This document shows positions 25,184-34,508 of a stretch of DNA of 64,000 nt, piece after piece. The position numbers were made by a program, and so were the translations under genes. Each line of letters begins with the position of its first letter. Position 1 is the stretch's first letter. Under the pieces are notes generated by a model. The model worked only from the letters and a program-made list of their open reading frames with translations, did not search any database and had not been told where the DNA came from. This DNA is from Pseudomonas sp. Leaf58 (GTDB lineage Bacteria > Pseudomonadota > Gammaproteobacteria > Pseudomonadales > Pseudomonadaceae), in NCBI RefSeq assembly GCF_003627215.1, contig NZ_CP032677.1, positions 2,981,501-3,045,500 of the forward strand, given 5' to 3'.

Positions 25184-26314
25184 ATGAGCCTGGATATCTT
25201 CTGGTTCTTGCCCACATCGGGCGACACCCGCTACATCGGTCACTCCGCCAGTGGCCGCCCTGCCACCAATGCCTACATGCGGCAGATCGCCGTGGCAGCC
25301 GACCAGCTCGGCTACGACGGTTTGCTGATTCCCACCGGTGCCAGTTGCCTGGATCCGTGGGTCACCGCTGCCAGCCTGGTGCCGGTCACCCAGCGCATCA
25401 AGCTGCTGGTGGCCCTGCGCACCTCGCTGGGCAATCCCACCGCTTCCGCGCGCCAGGCCGCCAGCCTGGATCAAGCCAGCGGTGGGCGCCTGCTGCTTAA
25501 CGTGGTGCCCGGCGGCGACGCCACCGAGCTGGAGGCCGATGGTGTCTTCCTCGCCCACGACGAGCGCTACGCCGCCTCTGACGAATTTCTCAGCATCTGG
25601 CGCCGCCTGTTACAGGGCGAGAAGGTCGATTTCGACGGCACACACCTCAAGGTACGCGGCGCGCAGAACTTCTTCGAATCGGTGCAGAAGCCTTACCCGC
25701 CGCTGTACTTCGGCGGCTCCTCCCCTGCCGCCCACGAACTGGCGGCCAAGCACGTCGATGCCTACCTGACCTGGGGCGAGCCACCCGCCGCCGTGGCCGA
25801 AAAAATCGCCGACGTGCGCGCCCGCGCCGCCAGGCTCGGGCGCACGGTGCGCTTCGGTGTGCGCCTGCATGTGATCGTGCGCGAAACCAGCGAGCAGGCC
25901 TGGGCCGCCGCCGACGAGCTGATCAGTCACCTGGACGATGCCACCATCGCCGCCGCCCAGGCCAACTACGCCAAGATGGACTCCGAGGGCCAGCGGCGCA
26001 TGGCCGCGCTGCACGGTGGCGAGCGCAATAAACTGGAGGTCGCGCCCAACCTCTGGGCCGGTGTCGGCCTGGTACGCGGCGGCGCCGGCACCGCGCTGGT
26101 GGGCGATGCGGAAACCGTCGCCGCACGCCTGCTGGAATACGCCGACCTTGGTGTCGACAGTTTCGTGCTATCCGGCTACCCCCACCTGGAGGAAGCCTAT
26201 CGCTTTGCCGAACTGGTGTTCCCGCTGCTGCCTGGCAAGGGCAGGGTCACGGTCGAGGGCGCCTTCACCGGCGGTGCATTCGACGTGCGCGCTGGCAAGG
26301 AGAACGTCGCATGA
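25184..26314 (+). CDS. FMNH2-dependent alkanesulfonate monooxygenase (SsuD/MsuD)
   Basis: A 376-residue protein, very close to E. coli SsuD throughout ([11 protein letters not shown] start, [71 protein letters not shown]). The residues matching SsuD Cys54, Arg226, His228, Arg297 and Tyr331 are all present. It desulfonates alkanesulfonates to aldehyde and sulfite using FMNH2 and O2. Whether it prefers methanesulfonate (MsuD) or longer chains cannot be told; beside MsuC and SfnR, MsuD is likely. ATG 25184 aligns with SsuD. Its stop overlaps the amidohydrolase start by four bases. Confidence 0.92.
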   Translation: MSLDIFWFLPTSGDTRYIGHSASGRPATNAYMRQIAVAADQLGYDGLLIPTGASCLDPWVTAASLVPVTQRIKLLVALRTSLGNPTASARQAASLDQASGGRLLLNVVPGGDATELEADGVFLAHDERYAASDEFLSIWRRLLQGEKVDFDGTHLKVRGAQNFFESVQKPYPPLYFGGSSPAAHELAAKHVDAYLTWGEPPAAVAEKIADVRARAARLGRTVRFGVRLHVIVRETSEQAWAAADELISHLDDATIAAAQANYAKMDSEGQRRMAALHGGERNKLEVAPNLWAGVGLVRGGAGTALVGDAETVAARLLEYADLGVDSFVLSGYPHLEEAYRFAELVFPLLPGKGRVTVEGAFTGGAFDVRAGKENVA

Positions 26315-27159
26315 AGGTCATCGACCTGCGCTGCCGTCCGGCCTATTTGCATCCGTTCTTCGGTGGCGTGCCGGGCTCGCCTGAGCACGCTGTCGCCCGC
26401 TGGCTCAATCGCCGCGTCGGCACCCGTGGTGCAGATAACCACTTCGAGCGCTCGCTGACGCCCGAAGGCTTCCTTGCCGAAGTACGCGAGGCGGGCCTGC
26501 ACAAGGCCGTGGTAGTCGGCCGCCATACGCCGAGCCAGCACCTGCCTAACGATACGATCCACGGCATCGTCGATGGCCACGACGAACTGCTCGGCATCGG
26601 CTCGGTGGATCCGACAGTGCAAGGTATCGACGGCGCACTCAAGGAAATCGACCGCGCCATCGACCTGCTCGGCCTGGCCGGCATCGACCTGGAACCCGGC
26701 TTCGCCGAGCCGGCGCGACACCCGGACGATCTGCTCTACTGGCCGATCTACGAGCACCTGCAACAGCGCGGTATCCCACTGTTCTTGATGAGCGGGCCGA
26801 CCACACCGAACCCGAGCCACAACGACCCCGCGCGCCTGGCAGCCGTGGCTCGCGCCTTTCCGGCCCTGCAGATCGTGGTCTACCACGGCTACTGGCCCAA
26901 CGTGCAACAGGCTATCGGTGTGGCTTTCCGCTACGAGAACATCCACCTGGTGCCGGACATGTACCTGTTCCTGCCCGGCAGCGAAGGCTACGTACAGGCG
27001 GCCAACGGTTTCCTCGCCGAGCAATTGCTGTTCGGATCGTCCTACACCTTCCGCCCGATCCGCCAGAGCATCGAGGACGCCCAGCGCCTGGGGCTCAAGG
27101 ACGAGGTGGTGGAGAAGTTCTTCAGTAGTAATGCCCAGCGCTTGTTCAAGCTTGGCTAG
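26311..27159 (+). CDS. Amidohydrolase-2-like protein lacking the usual metal ligands
   Basis: A 282-residue TIM-barrel protein of the amidohydrolase-2 type, with the pattern of strand motifs: VIDLRCRP at the N-terminus, [38 protein letters not shown] and [11 protein letters not shown] near the end. In active members the first strand is DxHxH and the last is FGTDYPF. Here HxH is replaced by RCR and the metal Asp by Ser, so ordinary Zn-dependent hydrolysis seems impossible. It is translationally coupled (ATGA) to the SsuD/MsuD gene, so it may act on or bind the desulfonation product. The function is unknown. Confidence 0.7.
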   Translation: MKVIDLRCRPAYLHPFFGGVPGSPEHAVARWLNRRVGTRGADNHFERSLTPEGFLAEVREAGLHKAVVVGRHTPSQHLPNDTIHGIVDGHDELLGIGSVDPTVQGIDGALKEIDRAIDLLGLAGIDLEPGFAEPARHPDDLLYWPIYEHLQQRGIPLFLMSGPTTPNPSHNDPARLAAVARAFPALQIVVYHGYWPNVQQAIGVAFRYENIHLVPDMYLFLPGSEGYVQAANGFLAEQLLFGSSYTFRPIRQSIEDAQRLGLKDEVVEKFFSSNAQRLFKLG

Positions 27160-27190
27160 GCGCGCTACGACAAGTGCTTGAGGGAGCGAA

Positions 27191-27216
27191 CTGGCCGAGG
27201 CATGCGCCTCGGCCAG
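27191..27216. terminator. Bidirectional hairpin between convergent genes
   Basis: CTGGCCGAGGC (27191-27201) and GCCTCGGCCAG (27206-27216) form a perfect 11-bp stem with a 4-base loop, midway between the amidohydrolase and LivK-like genes. There is no strong T-run on either side. Confidence 0.6.
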
Positions 27217-27226
27217 CCCTGCTGCA

Positions 27227-28552
27227 TCAGCCTTCCTGGTTGCAATCGCGCGGGGTGATGCCCTTCTCCTTGGCGTACGTGTGCGATGACGCCTCGATGA
27301 TCGGCCGCAGCAGCGCGCGGTCGGCCTGCACCCAGTCGCTGATAAGGTTCCATTTCTGCCCGTCCCACTGCTGGAACCGCACCGCACCGCCACCTTCGTG
27401 GTCGGAGCACGACAGTTTCAGCGGCTGCACCAGGCCCTTGGCGCCGAGGGCCTGCAGGCGTGCGTCGTCCAGGTTGAGGTGCTCGAAGCCCCAGCGCACC
27501 TGCTCGCCAGTCAGAGGCTGCTGACCGAACTTTTCCTGCGCCAGGCGCAGCGCCTCGACGTTGAGGATGCCGTTGACCACCCCGAGGTTGTAGTACACCG
27601 TGCCGAAGCGCTTGGGATCGGCCAGGTCACCCTGCCCCTTGTCCACCACCTGCTGCTTGATACCCTGCAGCACCGGGAAGCCGGTGCCGGACGGGTGCGT
27701 GGTGATGGAGATGAAGCCCTTGGCGGCGGCACCGGCCGGGGCTGCATCCTCTTCCGAGTTGCTCCAGATGTTGCCGATGATGTGATCAGCAGGGAAACCG
27801 ACCTTCTGCGCGGTCTTCAGCGCCACCGGGTTCATCACGCCCCAACCACGCAGGATCACCCAGTCCGGTTTGAGCCGGCGAATGTTCAGCCACTGCGACT
27901 GCTGCTCGTTGCCCGGGTGCGGCACTTCCAGCAGGGTCAACTCGAAGCCGTACTTGTCGGCCAGGGTCTGCAGCACCTCGTTGGTTTCCTTGCCGTAGGG
28001 CGAGCCGTGGTACAGGGTGACGATCTTCTTGCCTTTCAGGCCCTGCTCACCGCCGGCTTGCTGGGCGATCCAGTTGACGATGGCCGACACCTCCGAATAG
28101 GGGTTCAGCTGCAACGGGAAAACATAGGGAAACACGCTGCCATCAGTGGAGTCGGTGCGCCCGTGGTTGATGGTGATCAGCGGCAGCTTGTCGGCCGTCG
28201 AGCGATCCAGGGTGGCGTAGGCAATGCCCACCGACAGCGGGTTGGTGGCGGCAGCCGGCGCGCCGTTGAGGCCACCCTTGAGGCGCTCATAGCACTCCAC
28301 GCCCTTCTCCACCACGTACTCGGTTTCGCACTCGCTCCAGGTCAGCTTGACGCCGTTCACGCCGCCGTTGGCGTTGACGTACTTGAGGTAATCGATGAAG
28401 CCGCCAAAGAAGCCGGTACCGCCGGCGGCATACGGGCCGACGCGGTAGCTCTGCAGCGGAAAGTATTGTTCGTTGGCCGCGTGCACGTTGAGTGCGCCCG
28501 CAGCGAGACTCACGGCCAGCGCCAGGCGGCCGAGGACGGATCGGGTGGACAT
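27227..28552 (-). CDS. Branched-chain-amino-acid-type ABC transporter substrate-binding protein
   Basis: A 441-residue LivK-family periplasmic binding protein. Signal peptide MSTRSVLGRLALAVSLAAGALNVHAANEQ, then family blocks GGTGFFGGFIDYLKYVNANGGVNGVKL, SVGIAYATLDRSTADKLPLI, VTLYHGSPYGKETNEVLQTLADKYGFEL and PDWVILRGWGVMNP. It captures the ligand for the LivHMGF-like importer encoded alongside. The start at 28552 is set by the signal peptide. As the last gene of a run starting with FMN reductase and SfnG, the ligand is probably an organosulfur compound rather than an amino acid (inference). Confidence 0.88.
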   Translation of the reverse strand: MSTRSVLGRLALAVSLAAGALNVHAANEQYFPLQSYRVGPYAAGGTGFFGGFIDYLKYVNANGGVNGVKLTWSECETEYVVEKGVECYERLKGGLNGAPAAATNPLSVGIAYATLDRSTADKLPLITINHGRTDSTDGSVFPYVFPLQLNPYSEVSAIVNWIAQQAGGEQGLKGKKIVTLYHGSPYGKETNEVLQTLADKYGFELTLLEVPHPGNEQQSQWLNIRRLKPDWVILRGWGVMNPVALKTAQKVGFPADHIIGNIWSNSEEDAAPAGAAAKGFISITTHPSGTGFPVLQGIKQQVVDKGQGDLADPKRFGTVYYNLGVVNGILNVEALRLAQEKFGQQPLTGEQVRWGFEHLNLDDARLQALGAKGLVQPLKLSCSDHEGGGAVRFQQWDGQKWNLISDWVQADRALLRPIIEASSHTYAKEKGITPRDCNQEG

Positions 28553-28624
28553 CGTGATTATCCTTAGCAAATCAGTGGGTAGTGTTGGGGTGCAGGCGGC
28601 CATCCGCCCGCTGCATGGGTTCGC

Positions 28625-29692
28625 TCAGTAGCGCAACGGCCAACGCCGTGCGCGCTCGCGAAAACGTTGCCAGAGGCGCGCCAGGCCCTCCGGTTCCTTG
28701 ATCAGGAAAACGATGATCAACGTGCCGAAGATGATCTTCTGCAGGTTCTCCACCTGCCCGGCATCGATCAGCCCGGCTGGCAACAGCGCAGCCAGGTTCG
28801 ACAGCAGGACGGGGAACAGCACGATGAACGCGGCGCCGAGGAAGTTGCCAAGGATGCTGCCTAGGCCGCCGATGATGATGATGAACAGGATCTGGAACGA
28901 ACGGTTCAGGTCGAAGCCATGCGGCTCCACCGTGCCCAAGTAGGTGAAAGCCCAGAGCGAACCGGCGATGCCGAGCAGGAAGCCGCTGATGGCGAACGCC
29001 AGCAGCTTGGTCTTGAGCAAGGGAATGCCGATCACCGCAGCAGCGGTATCCATGTCGCGCACCGCCATCCAGCTGCGCCCCAGCTCGCTGCGTACCAGGT
29101 TGGCGCCCAGCCAGAACAGCGCACTGACCACTGCAAGCGTCAGCAGGTAGCGCCCTGCCGGCGACGACAGGTCATGGCCGGCCACCACCAGTGGCGGTGC
29201 GCTGATCACCCCGGAGGCGCTGTCATTGCTGAACCAGCTGAAACGCGTCAGCGCCCATTGCACGAAGAACTGCGCCGCCAGGGTCGATACCAGCAGGTAG
29301 AAGCCCTTGATGCGCAGGCTCGGCAGGCCGAAGAGGATCGCCACCAGCGCCGCCACCAAGCCGCCGAGCAGCAGGCTGGCGAGCAGTGGCAGGCCCGCCA
29401 CGCGCAGCTCGAAGTTGTAGGCGGCAAAGGCGCCCACTGCCATGAAGGCCGCCGAACCCAGTGACAATTGCCCGGCATAGCCGGTCAGCAGGTTCAACCC
29501 GAGCCCTGCCAGCGACAGCACCAGAAATGGAATCAGGATGGCGCTGAACCAGTAGTCGTTGCCCAACAGTGGCACGCCGATGAAGGCGAACACTAGCCAG
29601 GCTGCCAATGCCAGGCGATCCTGGCGCAGGCGGAAGAACCGACGGTCATCGGCGTAACGCAGGCTGAACTGGCCAGCTTCTCGATACAACAT
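28625..29692 (-). CDS. ABC transporter permease, LivM type
   Basis: A 355-residue inner-membrane permease. Membrane segments include LAAWLVFAFIGVPLLG, FSAILIPFLVLSLAGLGLNLLTGYAGQLSLG (the LivM signature), LLLGGLVAALVAILFGLPSLRIKGFYLLVSTLAAQFF and FQILFIIIIGGLGSILGNFLGAAFIVL. The ATG at 29692 is preferred, with GAGGAG eight bases upstream; a GTG nine bases earlier is less well placed. It pairs with the LivH-type permease immediately upstream to form the channel. Confidence 0.9.
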   Translation of the reverse strand: MLYREAGQFSLRYADDRRFFRLRQDRLALAAWLVFAFIGVPLLGNDYWFSAILIPFLVLSLAGLGLNLLTGYAGQLSLGSAAFMAVGAFAAYNFELRVAGLPLLASLLLGGLVAALVAILFGLPSLRIKGFYLLVSTLAAQFFVQWALTRFSWFSNDSASGVISAPPLVVAGHDLSSPAGRYLLTLAVVSALFWLGANLVRSELGRSWMAVRDMDTAAAVIGIPLLKTKLLAFAISGFLLGIAGSLWAFTYLGTVEPHGFDLNRSFQILFIIIIGGLGSILGNFLGAAFIVLFPVLLSNLAALLPAGLIDAGQVENLQKIIFGTLIIVFLIKEPEGLARLWQRFRERARRWPLRY

Positions 29693-29704
29693 GCTCGACA
29701 CTCC

Positions 29705-30586
29705 TCAAACCCGTTCGATGGCGCGCTCGCCGAACAGCCCGGCCGGACGGACCAGCAGGAACAGCAGGGCCAGCACATAGGGAAACCAGTTTTCCAGGCC
29801 GCCACCGATGATCGGCCCGAGGTAGACCTCGGCAAGCTTTTCCGCGGCCCCGATGATCAAGCCGCCGACGATCGCGCCCGTGATCGAGGTGAAACCGCCG
29901 ATGATCAGCACCGGCAAAGCCTTGAGTACCACCAGCGAGAGCGAGAACTGCACCCCCAGGCGCGCACCCCAGAGCAGCCCGGCGACCAGCCCGACGAAAC
30001 CGGCGACGGCCCATACCACTGCCCACACTTTGGGCAGGCGGATGCCGATGGCCATGGCCGCACGCGGGTCGTCCGCCACCGCACGCAATGACAGGCCAAT
30101 GCGGGTACGGTTGAACAGCAGCGACAACAGCAGCACCAGGGTTGCCGCCGTGGCGGCGGCGAACAGGTCGAACTGCGACAGCAGCAGGCCACCCAGCTCA
30201 AGCGGCTCGTCGCTGATGCCCAGCTCAAGGCCATGCACCTGGGCACCCCACAACGCCTGAGCGGCGCCTTCGATGATGTAGGCAAGGCCCAGGGTGGCCA
30301 TGAACAGGGTGATCGGCGAGCGGCCGACCAAGGGGCGCAGCACGGCGCGCTCGATCAGCAGGGCCAACAGCACCATCGCCGCCAGGGTGACGAGAAATGC
30401 CAGCCAGAACGGCACGCCGCGCTCCAGCAGGCTGACGAAGGTCAGCGCGGCGAACAACACCATCGCCCCTTGGGCGAAATTGAACACACCGCTGGCCTTG
30501 TAGATCAGCACGAAACCGATGGCCACCAGGGAATACATCACCCCGGCCAGCAGGCCACCCATCAACACTTCGAGAAAGAACTCCAT
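29705..30586 (-). CDS. ABC transporter permease, LivH type
   Basis: A 293-residue permease beginning MEFFLEVLMGGLLAGVMYSLVAIGFVLIYKASGVFNFAQGAMVLFAA, the LivH family opening. It has further helices (FWLAFLVTLAAMVLLALLIERAVLRPL; VVLKALPVLIIGGFTSITGAIVGGLIIGAAEKL with the GxxxxxGAxxGG cytoplasmic loop). It lies 20 bases after the ATPase gene and 12 bases before the LivM-type gene, in the same transcript as SfnG. Confidence 0.92.
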   Translation of the reverse strand: MEFFLEVLMGGLLAGVMYSLVAIGFVLIYKASGVFNFAQGAMVLFAALTFVSLLERGVPFWLAFLVTLAAMVLLALLIERAVLRPLVGRSPITLFMATLGLAYIIEGAAQALWGAQVHGLELGISDEPLELGGLLLSQFDLFAAATAATLVLLLSLLFNRTRIGLSLRAVADDPRAAMAIGIRLPKVWAVVWAVAGFVGLVAGLLWGARLGVQFSLSLVVLKALPVLIIGGFTSITGAIVGGLIIGAAEKLAEVYLGPIIGGGLENWFPYVLALLFLLVRPAGLFGERAIERV

Positions 30587-30606
30587 GGAACGCTCCTGTA
30601 CTCGGG

Positions 30607-31389
30607 CTAGGCCGCGGCTGGGCGCACGCCCAGGTAGGCGGCGATCACGTCAGGGTCATGGCGAACCTGATCGGGCGTGCCGTCGCCGATCTTGCGCCCA
30701 TAGTCGAGCACTACCACGTGATGGGAAATATCCATGACCACGCCGATGTCGTGCTCGATCAACACCACGGTGATGCCGAACTCGCGGTTGATCTCAACGA
30801 TGAAGCGGCTCATCTCGCGCTTCTCCTGTGCATTCATGCCGGCCATCGGCTCGTCGAGCAGCAACAGGCGTGGCTCGGCGGCCAGCGCGCGGGCCAGCTC
30901 GACGCGCTTCTGCAGGCCGTAGGGCAAGGTACCGACGACCTCGTCGCGCCATGGCTGAATGCGCAGGAACTCAATCACCCGCTCGGCGGCGGCACGCTGG
31001 CGGTCGTCTTCGGCGGGTGCGCGGCCGAAACGCAACGCCTGTTCCAGCCAAGAGCTGCGACGCTTGAGGTTGCGCCCGGTGAGCACGTTGTCGAGCACGC
31101 TCATGCCCTTGAACAGCGCGATGTTCTGGAAGGTACGCGCGATGCCGCCAAGGGCCGCTGCGTGCGGCTGCATCGCCCGCCGCTCCTGGCCGGCGAAACG
31201 AATGCGCCCCTGCTGCGCCTGGTAGACGCCATTGATGATGTTCAGCAGCGAACTCTTGCCGGCGCCATTGGGGCCGATCAGCGCGCAGATCTCCCCATCG
31301 GCGACGCTGAAACCGATATCGGTGATGGCCTTGACGCCCTGGAACGACAGGTTGATGCCTTCCAGCTCGAGCAATAGAGGATTCGACAT
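30607..31389 (-). CDS. ABC transporter ATP-binding protein, LivG type
   Basis: A 260-residue ATPase: Walker A GPNGAGKSS, Q-loop ARTFQNIALF, signature LPYGLQKRVELARAL (a divergent LSYGxQ, usual in LivG), Walker B LLLLDEPMAGM and H-loop IEHDIGVVMDISHHVVVLDYG. The ATG at 31389 is used; a GTG at 31398 overlapping the upstream stop is an alternative. It couples ATP hydrolysis to import through the LivH/LivM-like pair, with the LivF partner encoded separately at 37997-38773. Confidence 0.9.
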   Translation of the reverse strand: MSNPLLLELEGINLSFQGVKAITDIGFSVADGEICALIGPNGAGKSSLLNIINGVYQAQQGRIRFAGQERRAMQPHAAALGGIARTFQNIALFKGMSVLDNVLTGRNLKRRSSWLEQALRFGRAPAEDDRQRAAAERVIEFLRIQPWRDEVVGTLPYGLQKRVELARALAAEPRLLLLDEPMAGMNAQEKREMSRFIVEINREFGITVVLIEHDIGVVMDISHHVVVLDYGRKIGDGTPDQVRHDPDVIAAYLGVRPAAA

Positions 31390-31398
31390 GGGCAGCAC

Positions 31399-32523
31399 TC
31401 ACGCAGGCTGAACCTGGCCCTGCGGCCAGGCGGTGGATGGGCGCAGGTGTTGCGCGGCCTGCCACTGCGGGGCTTCCGGCCAGGCCCGTGGTGCAACGCC
31501 AAGGGCGGCGAAGAACGCTTGGGCCTCAGCTGGCAAGGCCTCGCCGACCAGCAACGGCACTCGAGTGCGGCTCAGCCCCAATACATCGCGCAGCGGCCGG
31601 CGTAGCAGCCAATGGCCAAAGCTGTTGCGCAGCACCCCGTCGCGACCGTCCAGGGCCCAGTCGAGCCAGCGCCGGAGCAGGCTGCCGGGCAGCGGCAGGC
31701 GCTGCTGCGCCTCTCCAAACAGCCGGCCGTAGCTGTCGTGGGTACCGAGCACCAGGGTTGGGCCCAGCTCGCGGCGGTCGTTGTCACGGGTCGCCAGGCT
31801 TTCCGGGAAATTCAGGCGAAACCCGGCCAGCAGCCAGGGCGCCAGCAGGTAGCGCGCCTGCCCGCTGGCGGCGAAGCTACGCGCCGCCAGGGCTTCCTCG
31901 GCCGAGCTCAGGCGTTCCTGTTCGATCAGGCGCAGCCCTTCATCGAGCAGTTGCGCGTGCCTGAGCCAATGCTGCTGGGCCTGCCCGGCTTCCAGGCGAT
32001 GGAAGCTGAACGCAGGGAGCTCGCCACGGGCCAGGATCGGCAAGTCACCTTGCAGCGGCTGCGCGACCAGGCTGGCGTAGCCATCCACGCCGGATGCCGA
32101 CAGGCCACGCGCATCGGCGTAGAACAGCAGGCGGGGGCTCAGGCCCGCCTGGCGCACCCGTTCGACCTCCTCCTGGCCCTCGGCGAAGACGAAAGCACTC
32201 CCCAGTTCACGCAGCAAGGTCACCTGCTCATCGCCTGCGGCCAACGGGTCGAGCAGTGCCGCGACACCACCCAGCCACTGCGCCGCCAGGCTCGCCAGCA
32301 ACGCCTCGGGGCGTGGCCGGCTGAGGATCACCAGGCTGTCACCAACCGCAAAACCGGCTGCGCGCAGGCTCGTGGCCAGCCCCTGAACCTCGGCCAGCAG
32401 TTGCCTCCAACTCCGTTGCTGCCACAAACCCAGGTGCTTGTGGCGCAGCGCTACATCACCTGCGCGCTGGCGCGCGCGGGCCAGCAGGCTGGCCGGCAGG
32501 TTGTCCGCGAGTTCCTCGTGCAT
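31399..32523 (-). CDS. Truncated AMP-binding (acyl-CoA synthetase-like) protein without catalytic motifs
   Basis: A 374-residue protein. The first ~150 residues follow the N-terminal part of the acyl-CoA synthetases often encoded with Liv-type transporters (LWQQRSWRQLLAEVQGLATSLRAAGFAVGDSLVILSRPRPE). Later, LLAGFRLNFPESLATRDNDRRELGPTLVLGTHDSYGRLF and LRDVLGLSRTRVPLLVGEALPAEAQAFFAALGV match the same family. The ATP-phosphate loop (TSGTTGxPKG) is absent, and the protein stops where the YGxTE motif and the whole C-terminal domain should be. It has no Cys and only the initiator Met. An open frame and sulfur-poor composition argue against simple decay. A non-catalytic, perhaps ligand-handling role is possible. 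Confidence 0.72.
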   Translation of the reverse strand: MHEELADNLPASLLARARQRAGDVALRHKHLGLWQQRSWRQLLAEVQGLATSLRAAGFAVGDSLVILSRPRPEALLASLAAQWLGGVAALLDPLAAGDEQVTLLRELGSAFVFAEGQEEVERVRQAGLSPRLLFYADARGLSASGVDGYASLVAQPLQGDLPILARGELPAFSFHRLEAGQAQQHWLRHAQLLDEGLRLIEQERLSSAEEALAARSFAASGQARYLLAPWLLAGFRLNFPESLATRDNDRRELGPTLVLGTHDSYGRLFGEAQQRLPLPGSLLRRWLDWALDGRDGVLRNSFGHWLLRRPLRDVLGLSRTRVPLLVGEALPAEAQAFFAALGVAPRAWPEAPQWQAAQHLRPSTAWPQGQVQPA

Positions 32524-32534
32524 GGTGGGGCGCC

Positions 32535-33626
32535 TCAGGCCAAGGCCAATGATGCGGCCTTCGCCTGCTCCAGTTCGCGCACCAGCGGCAGTACATGCTT
32601 GCCGAAGTACTCGACCTCTTCCTGAAAGTGCAGGAAGCCGGAGAGGATCAGATCAACGCCAATTGCCTTGAGCGCGACGATGCGCTCGGCGATTTGCCGT
32701 GGCGTGCCGATCAGGTTGGTCTTGAAGCCGTCGTTGTACTGCACCAGATCCTCGAAGGTGGATTTGGCCCAGTTGCCCTCGCCTTCGGGGCTGGCCGAGC
32801 CAGCATTCTTCACTTCGCTGCCGAAGCCGTTGACCGCTTCCGGGTCGGCTTTGGCGATGATCTCCGCCAGCACCGCGCGGGCTTCTTCCTCGGTGTCGCG
32901 GGCAATGATGAAAGCGTTCACCCCGATCTTCACCGAATGGCCGTTGGCGGCCGCCTTGTTGCGGATATCTTCGACCTGAGCCTTGATCCCCTCGACGGTG
33001 TTGCCGTTGGTGAAATACCAGTCCGATACCCGTGAAGCCATGTCACGCGCGGCTCGCGAGCTGCCGCCCTGGAAAATTTCCGGATGCGGGCGCTGCAGCG
33101 GCTTGGGCTTGAGGCTGTAGTCGTGGAAGCGGTAGAAGTCGCCGTGGAAGCTGAAGTTGTCCTGGGTCCAGATACCCTTGAGGGCACGGATGAATTCCTC
33201 GGAGCGGCGGTAGCGCTCGTCATGGTCCAGCCAGGGCTCGCCGATGGCACGAAACTCTCCTTTGAACCAGCCGGACACCACGTTGATGGCGACACGACCA
33301 CCGGTAAACTGGTCGATGGTCGCCAGTTGCTTGGCTGCCAGTACCGGCGTCCACGGCCCTGGCAGAATCGCGGCGATCACCTTGAGCTTCTCGGTGGCGG
33401 CCAGCAGGGCGTGGCTGATCGTCACCGACTCATGCTGATTGTCAGCGCCATAGCCAGCCGTGAAGCGGATCTGCGACAACGCGTACTCGAACCCGGAGCG
33501 TTCGGCGATTTGCGCTAGTTTGCGGTTGTAGTCGATGTCCCAATGGGTACGTTGCTCGATCTTGCTAACGACGAGGCCGCCGCTGACATTGGGTACCCAG
33601 TAGGCAAATTTGATCGGTTGGCTCAT
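32535..33626 (-). CDS. sfnG: Dimethyl-sulfone monooxygenase SfnG
   Basis: A 363-residue FMNH2-dependent luciferase-fold monooxygenase, matching SfnG in length and opening (MSQPIKFAYWVPNVSGGLVVSKIEQRT). Key blocks: GFEYALSQIRFTAGYGADNQHES, GGRVAINVVSGWFKGEF (flavin site), HPEIFQGGSSRAARDMASRVSDWYFTNGN, and YNDGFKTNLIGTPRQIAERI. It oxidises dimethyl sulfone to methanesulfinate, feeding the MsuC and MsuD/SsuD steps encoded upstream. It contains no Cys and two Met. It follows the second FMN reductase, its likely FMNH2 source, by 26 bases. Confidence 0.92.
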   Translation of the reverse strand: MSQPIKFAYWVPNVSGGLVVSKIEQRTHWDIDYNRKLAQIAERSGFEYALSQIRFTAGYGADNQHESVTISHALLAATEKLKVIAAILPGPWTPVLAAKQLATIDQFTGGRVAINVVSGWFKGEFRAIGEPWLDHDERYRRSEEFIRALKGIWTQDNFSFHGDFYRFHDYSLKPKPLQRPHPEIFQGGSSRAARDMASRVSDWYFTNGNTVEGIKAQVEDIRNKAAANGHSVKIGVNAFIIARDTEEEARAVLAEIIAKADPEAVNGFGSEVKNAGSASPEGEGNWAKSTFEDLVQYNDGFKTNLIGTPRQIAERIVALKAIGVDLILSGFLHFQEEVEYFGKHVLPLVRELEQAKAASLALA

Positions 33627-33652
33627 GACGATATCTCCTGTTGCACGGAAAG

Positions 33653-34213
33653 TCAGGCCGCCGTGGCGACCGGGATCTGGAAGAAGGTGTTGACGGTATC
33701 GAGTACCCGCTCAATGCGTTCGAACTGCGCGGGCTCGGCCAGGCGATGCTGGTCGAAGGCCTCGACGCTGGCGTACAGGCCATACGGCAGGGTGTGGGCC
33801 TGGAAGAAGGCGAACAGTGGGCGTAGCTGGTGATCGATCATCAGCGCATGGCGCTCGCTACCACCGGTGGCGGCCAGCACGACCGGCACGCCCTTGAGTG
33901 ACTGATGGTCGACCAGGTCGAACAGATGCTTGAACAGGCCGGTGTAGGACGCCCGGTAGACCGGGCTGCCGACCAGCAGCAGATCAGCCTGCTCGATCGC
34001 CTGCAGATGCGGTTGCAACGCGGCAGAGGCGCTGTCGCGCTCGAGCGAGCCCGACAATACGTCGGCCAGCGCGGCGATACGCACCCAATGCACGTCCAGG
34101 TTCGGCAACCTTGCCTGCAACCTTTCCACCAGGGCCTGCAGCAGCCCATGAGTACGTGATGGCGCACGCAGGCTGCCAGAGACCACCACGACTTTGATAA
34201 CGCTTGCGCTCAT
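33653..34213 (-). CDS. NAD(P)H-dependent FMN reductase (second MsuE-like paralogue)
   Basis: A 186-residue flavodoxin-fold reductase ([78 protein letters not shown]), clearly paralogous to 22217-22780. ATG 34213 is preferred because AGGAGGG sits six bases upstream; the ATG at 34219 abuts it. No Cys and two Met. First gene of a seven-gene minus-strand operon (FMN reductase, SfnG, AMP-binding-like, LivG, LivH, LivM, LivK types) behind a -24/-12 promoter. Confidence 0.87.
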   Translation of the reverse strand: MSASVIKVVVVSGSLRAPSRTHGLLQALVERLQARLPNLDVHWVRIAALADVLSGSLERDSASAALQPHLQAIEQADLLLVGSPVYRASYTGLFKHLFDLVDHQSLKGVPVVLAATGGSERHALMIDHQLRPLFAFFQAHTLPYGLYASVEAFDQHRLAEPAQFERIERVLDTVNTFFQIPVATAA

Positions 34214-34257
34214 GTACATCCCTCCTGCCCGTATGGGCTACGTTCGGGAGTACCTGA

Positions 34258-34272
34258 GCAGCAACCGTGCCA
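34258..34272 (-). promoter_or_regulatory. Sigma-54 (-24/-12) promoter of the FMN reductase-SfnG-Liv operon
   Basis: Minus-strand TGGCACGGTTGCTGC has GG and GC separated by 10 bases. It lies 45 bp before the start at 34213. Confidence 0.65.
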
Positions 34273-34494
34273 CCCAATAAAAGTCTTTTAAATCAATACG
34301 TTGATCGATGTATCAAACAGCTCTTGCTGCACCTGCGCAAGCAAGCTGTTGAATGAATGACCGCCAGGCAACAGTGACGCCAGGAAGCCCAGCTGACCGC
34401 CTGGCAACAACCGTTCAACAGGCTGTTGCCAGCGGTACAGCCTGAGTGTCGGCGAGAAAATACAAGCCACTGATTTAAAAGGTTTTTTTGGAAA

Positions 34495-34508
34495 GGCACA
34501 GAGTTTGC
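34495..34508 (+). promoter_or_regulatory. Sigma-54 (-24/-12) promoter of the SfnB-like gene at 34553
   Basis: GGCACAGAGTTTGC matches GGCAC-N5-TTGC exactly, with 10 bases between GG and GC. It lies 45 bp before the ATG. Confidence 0.75.
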
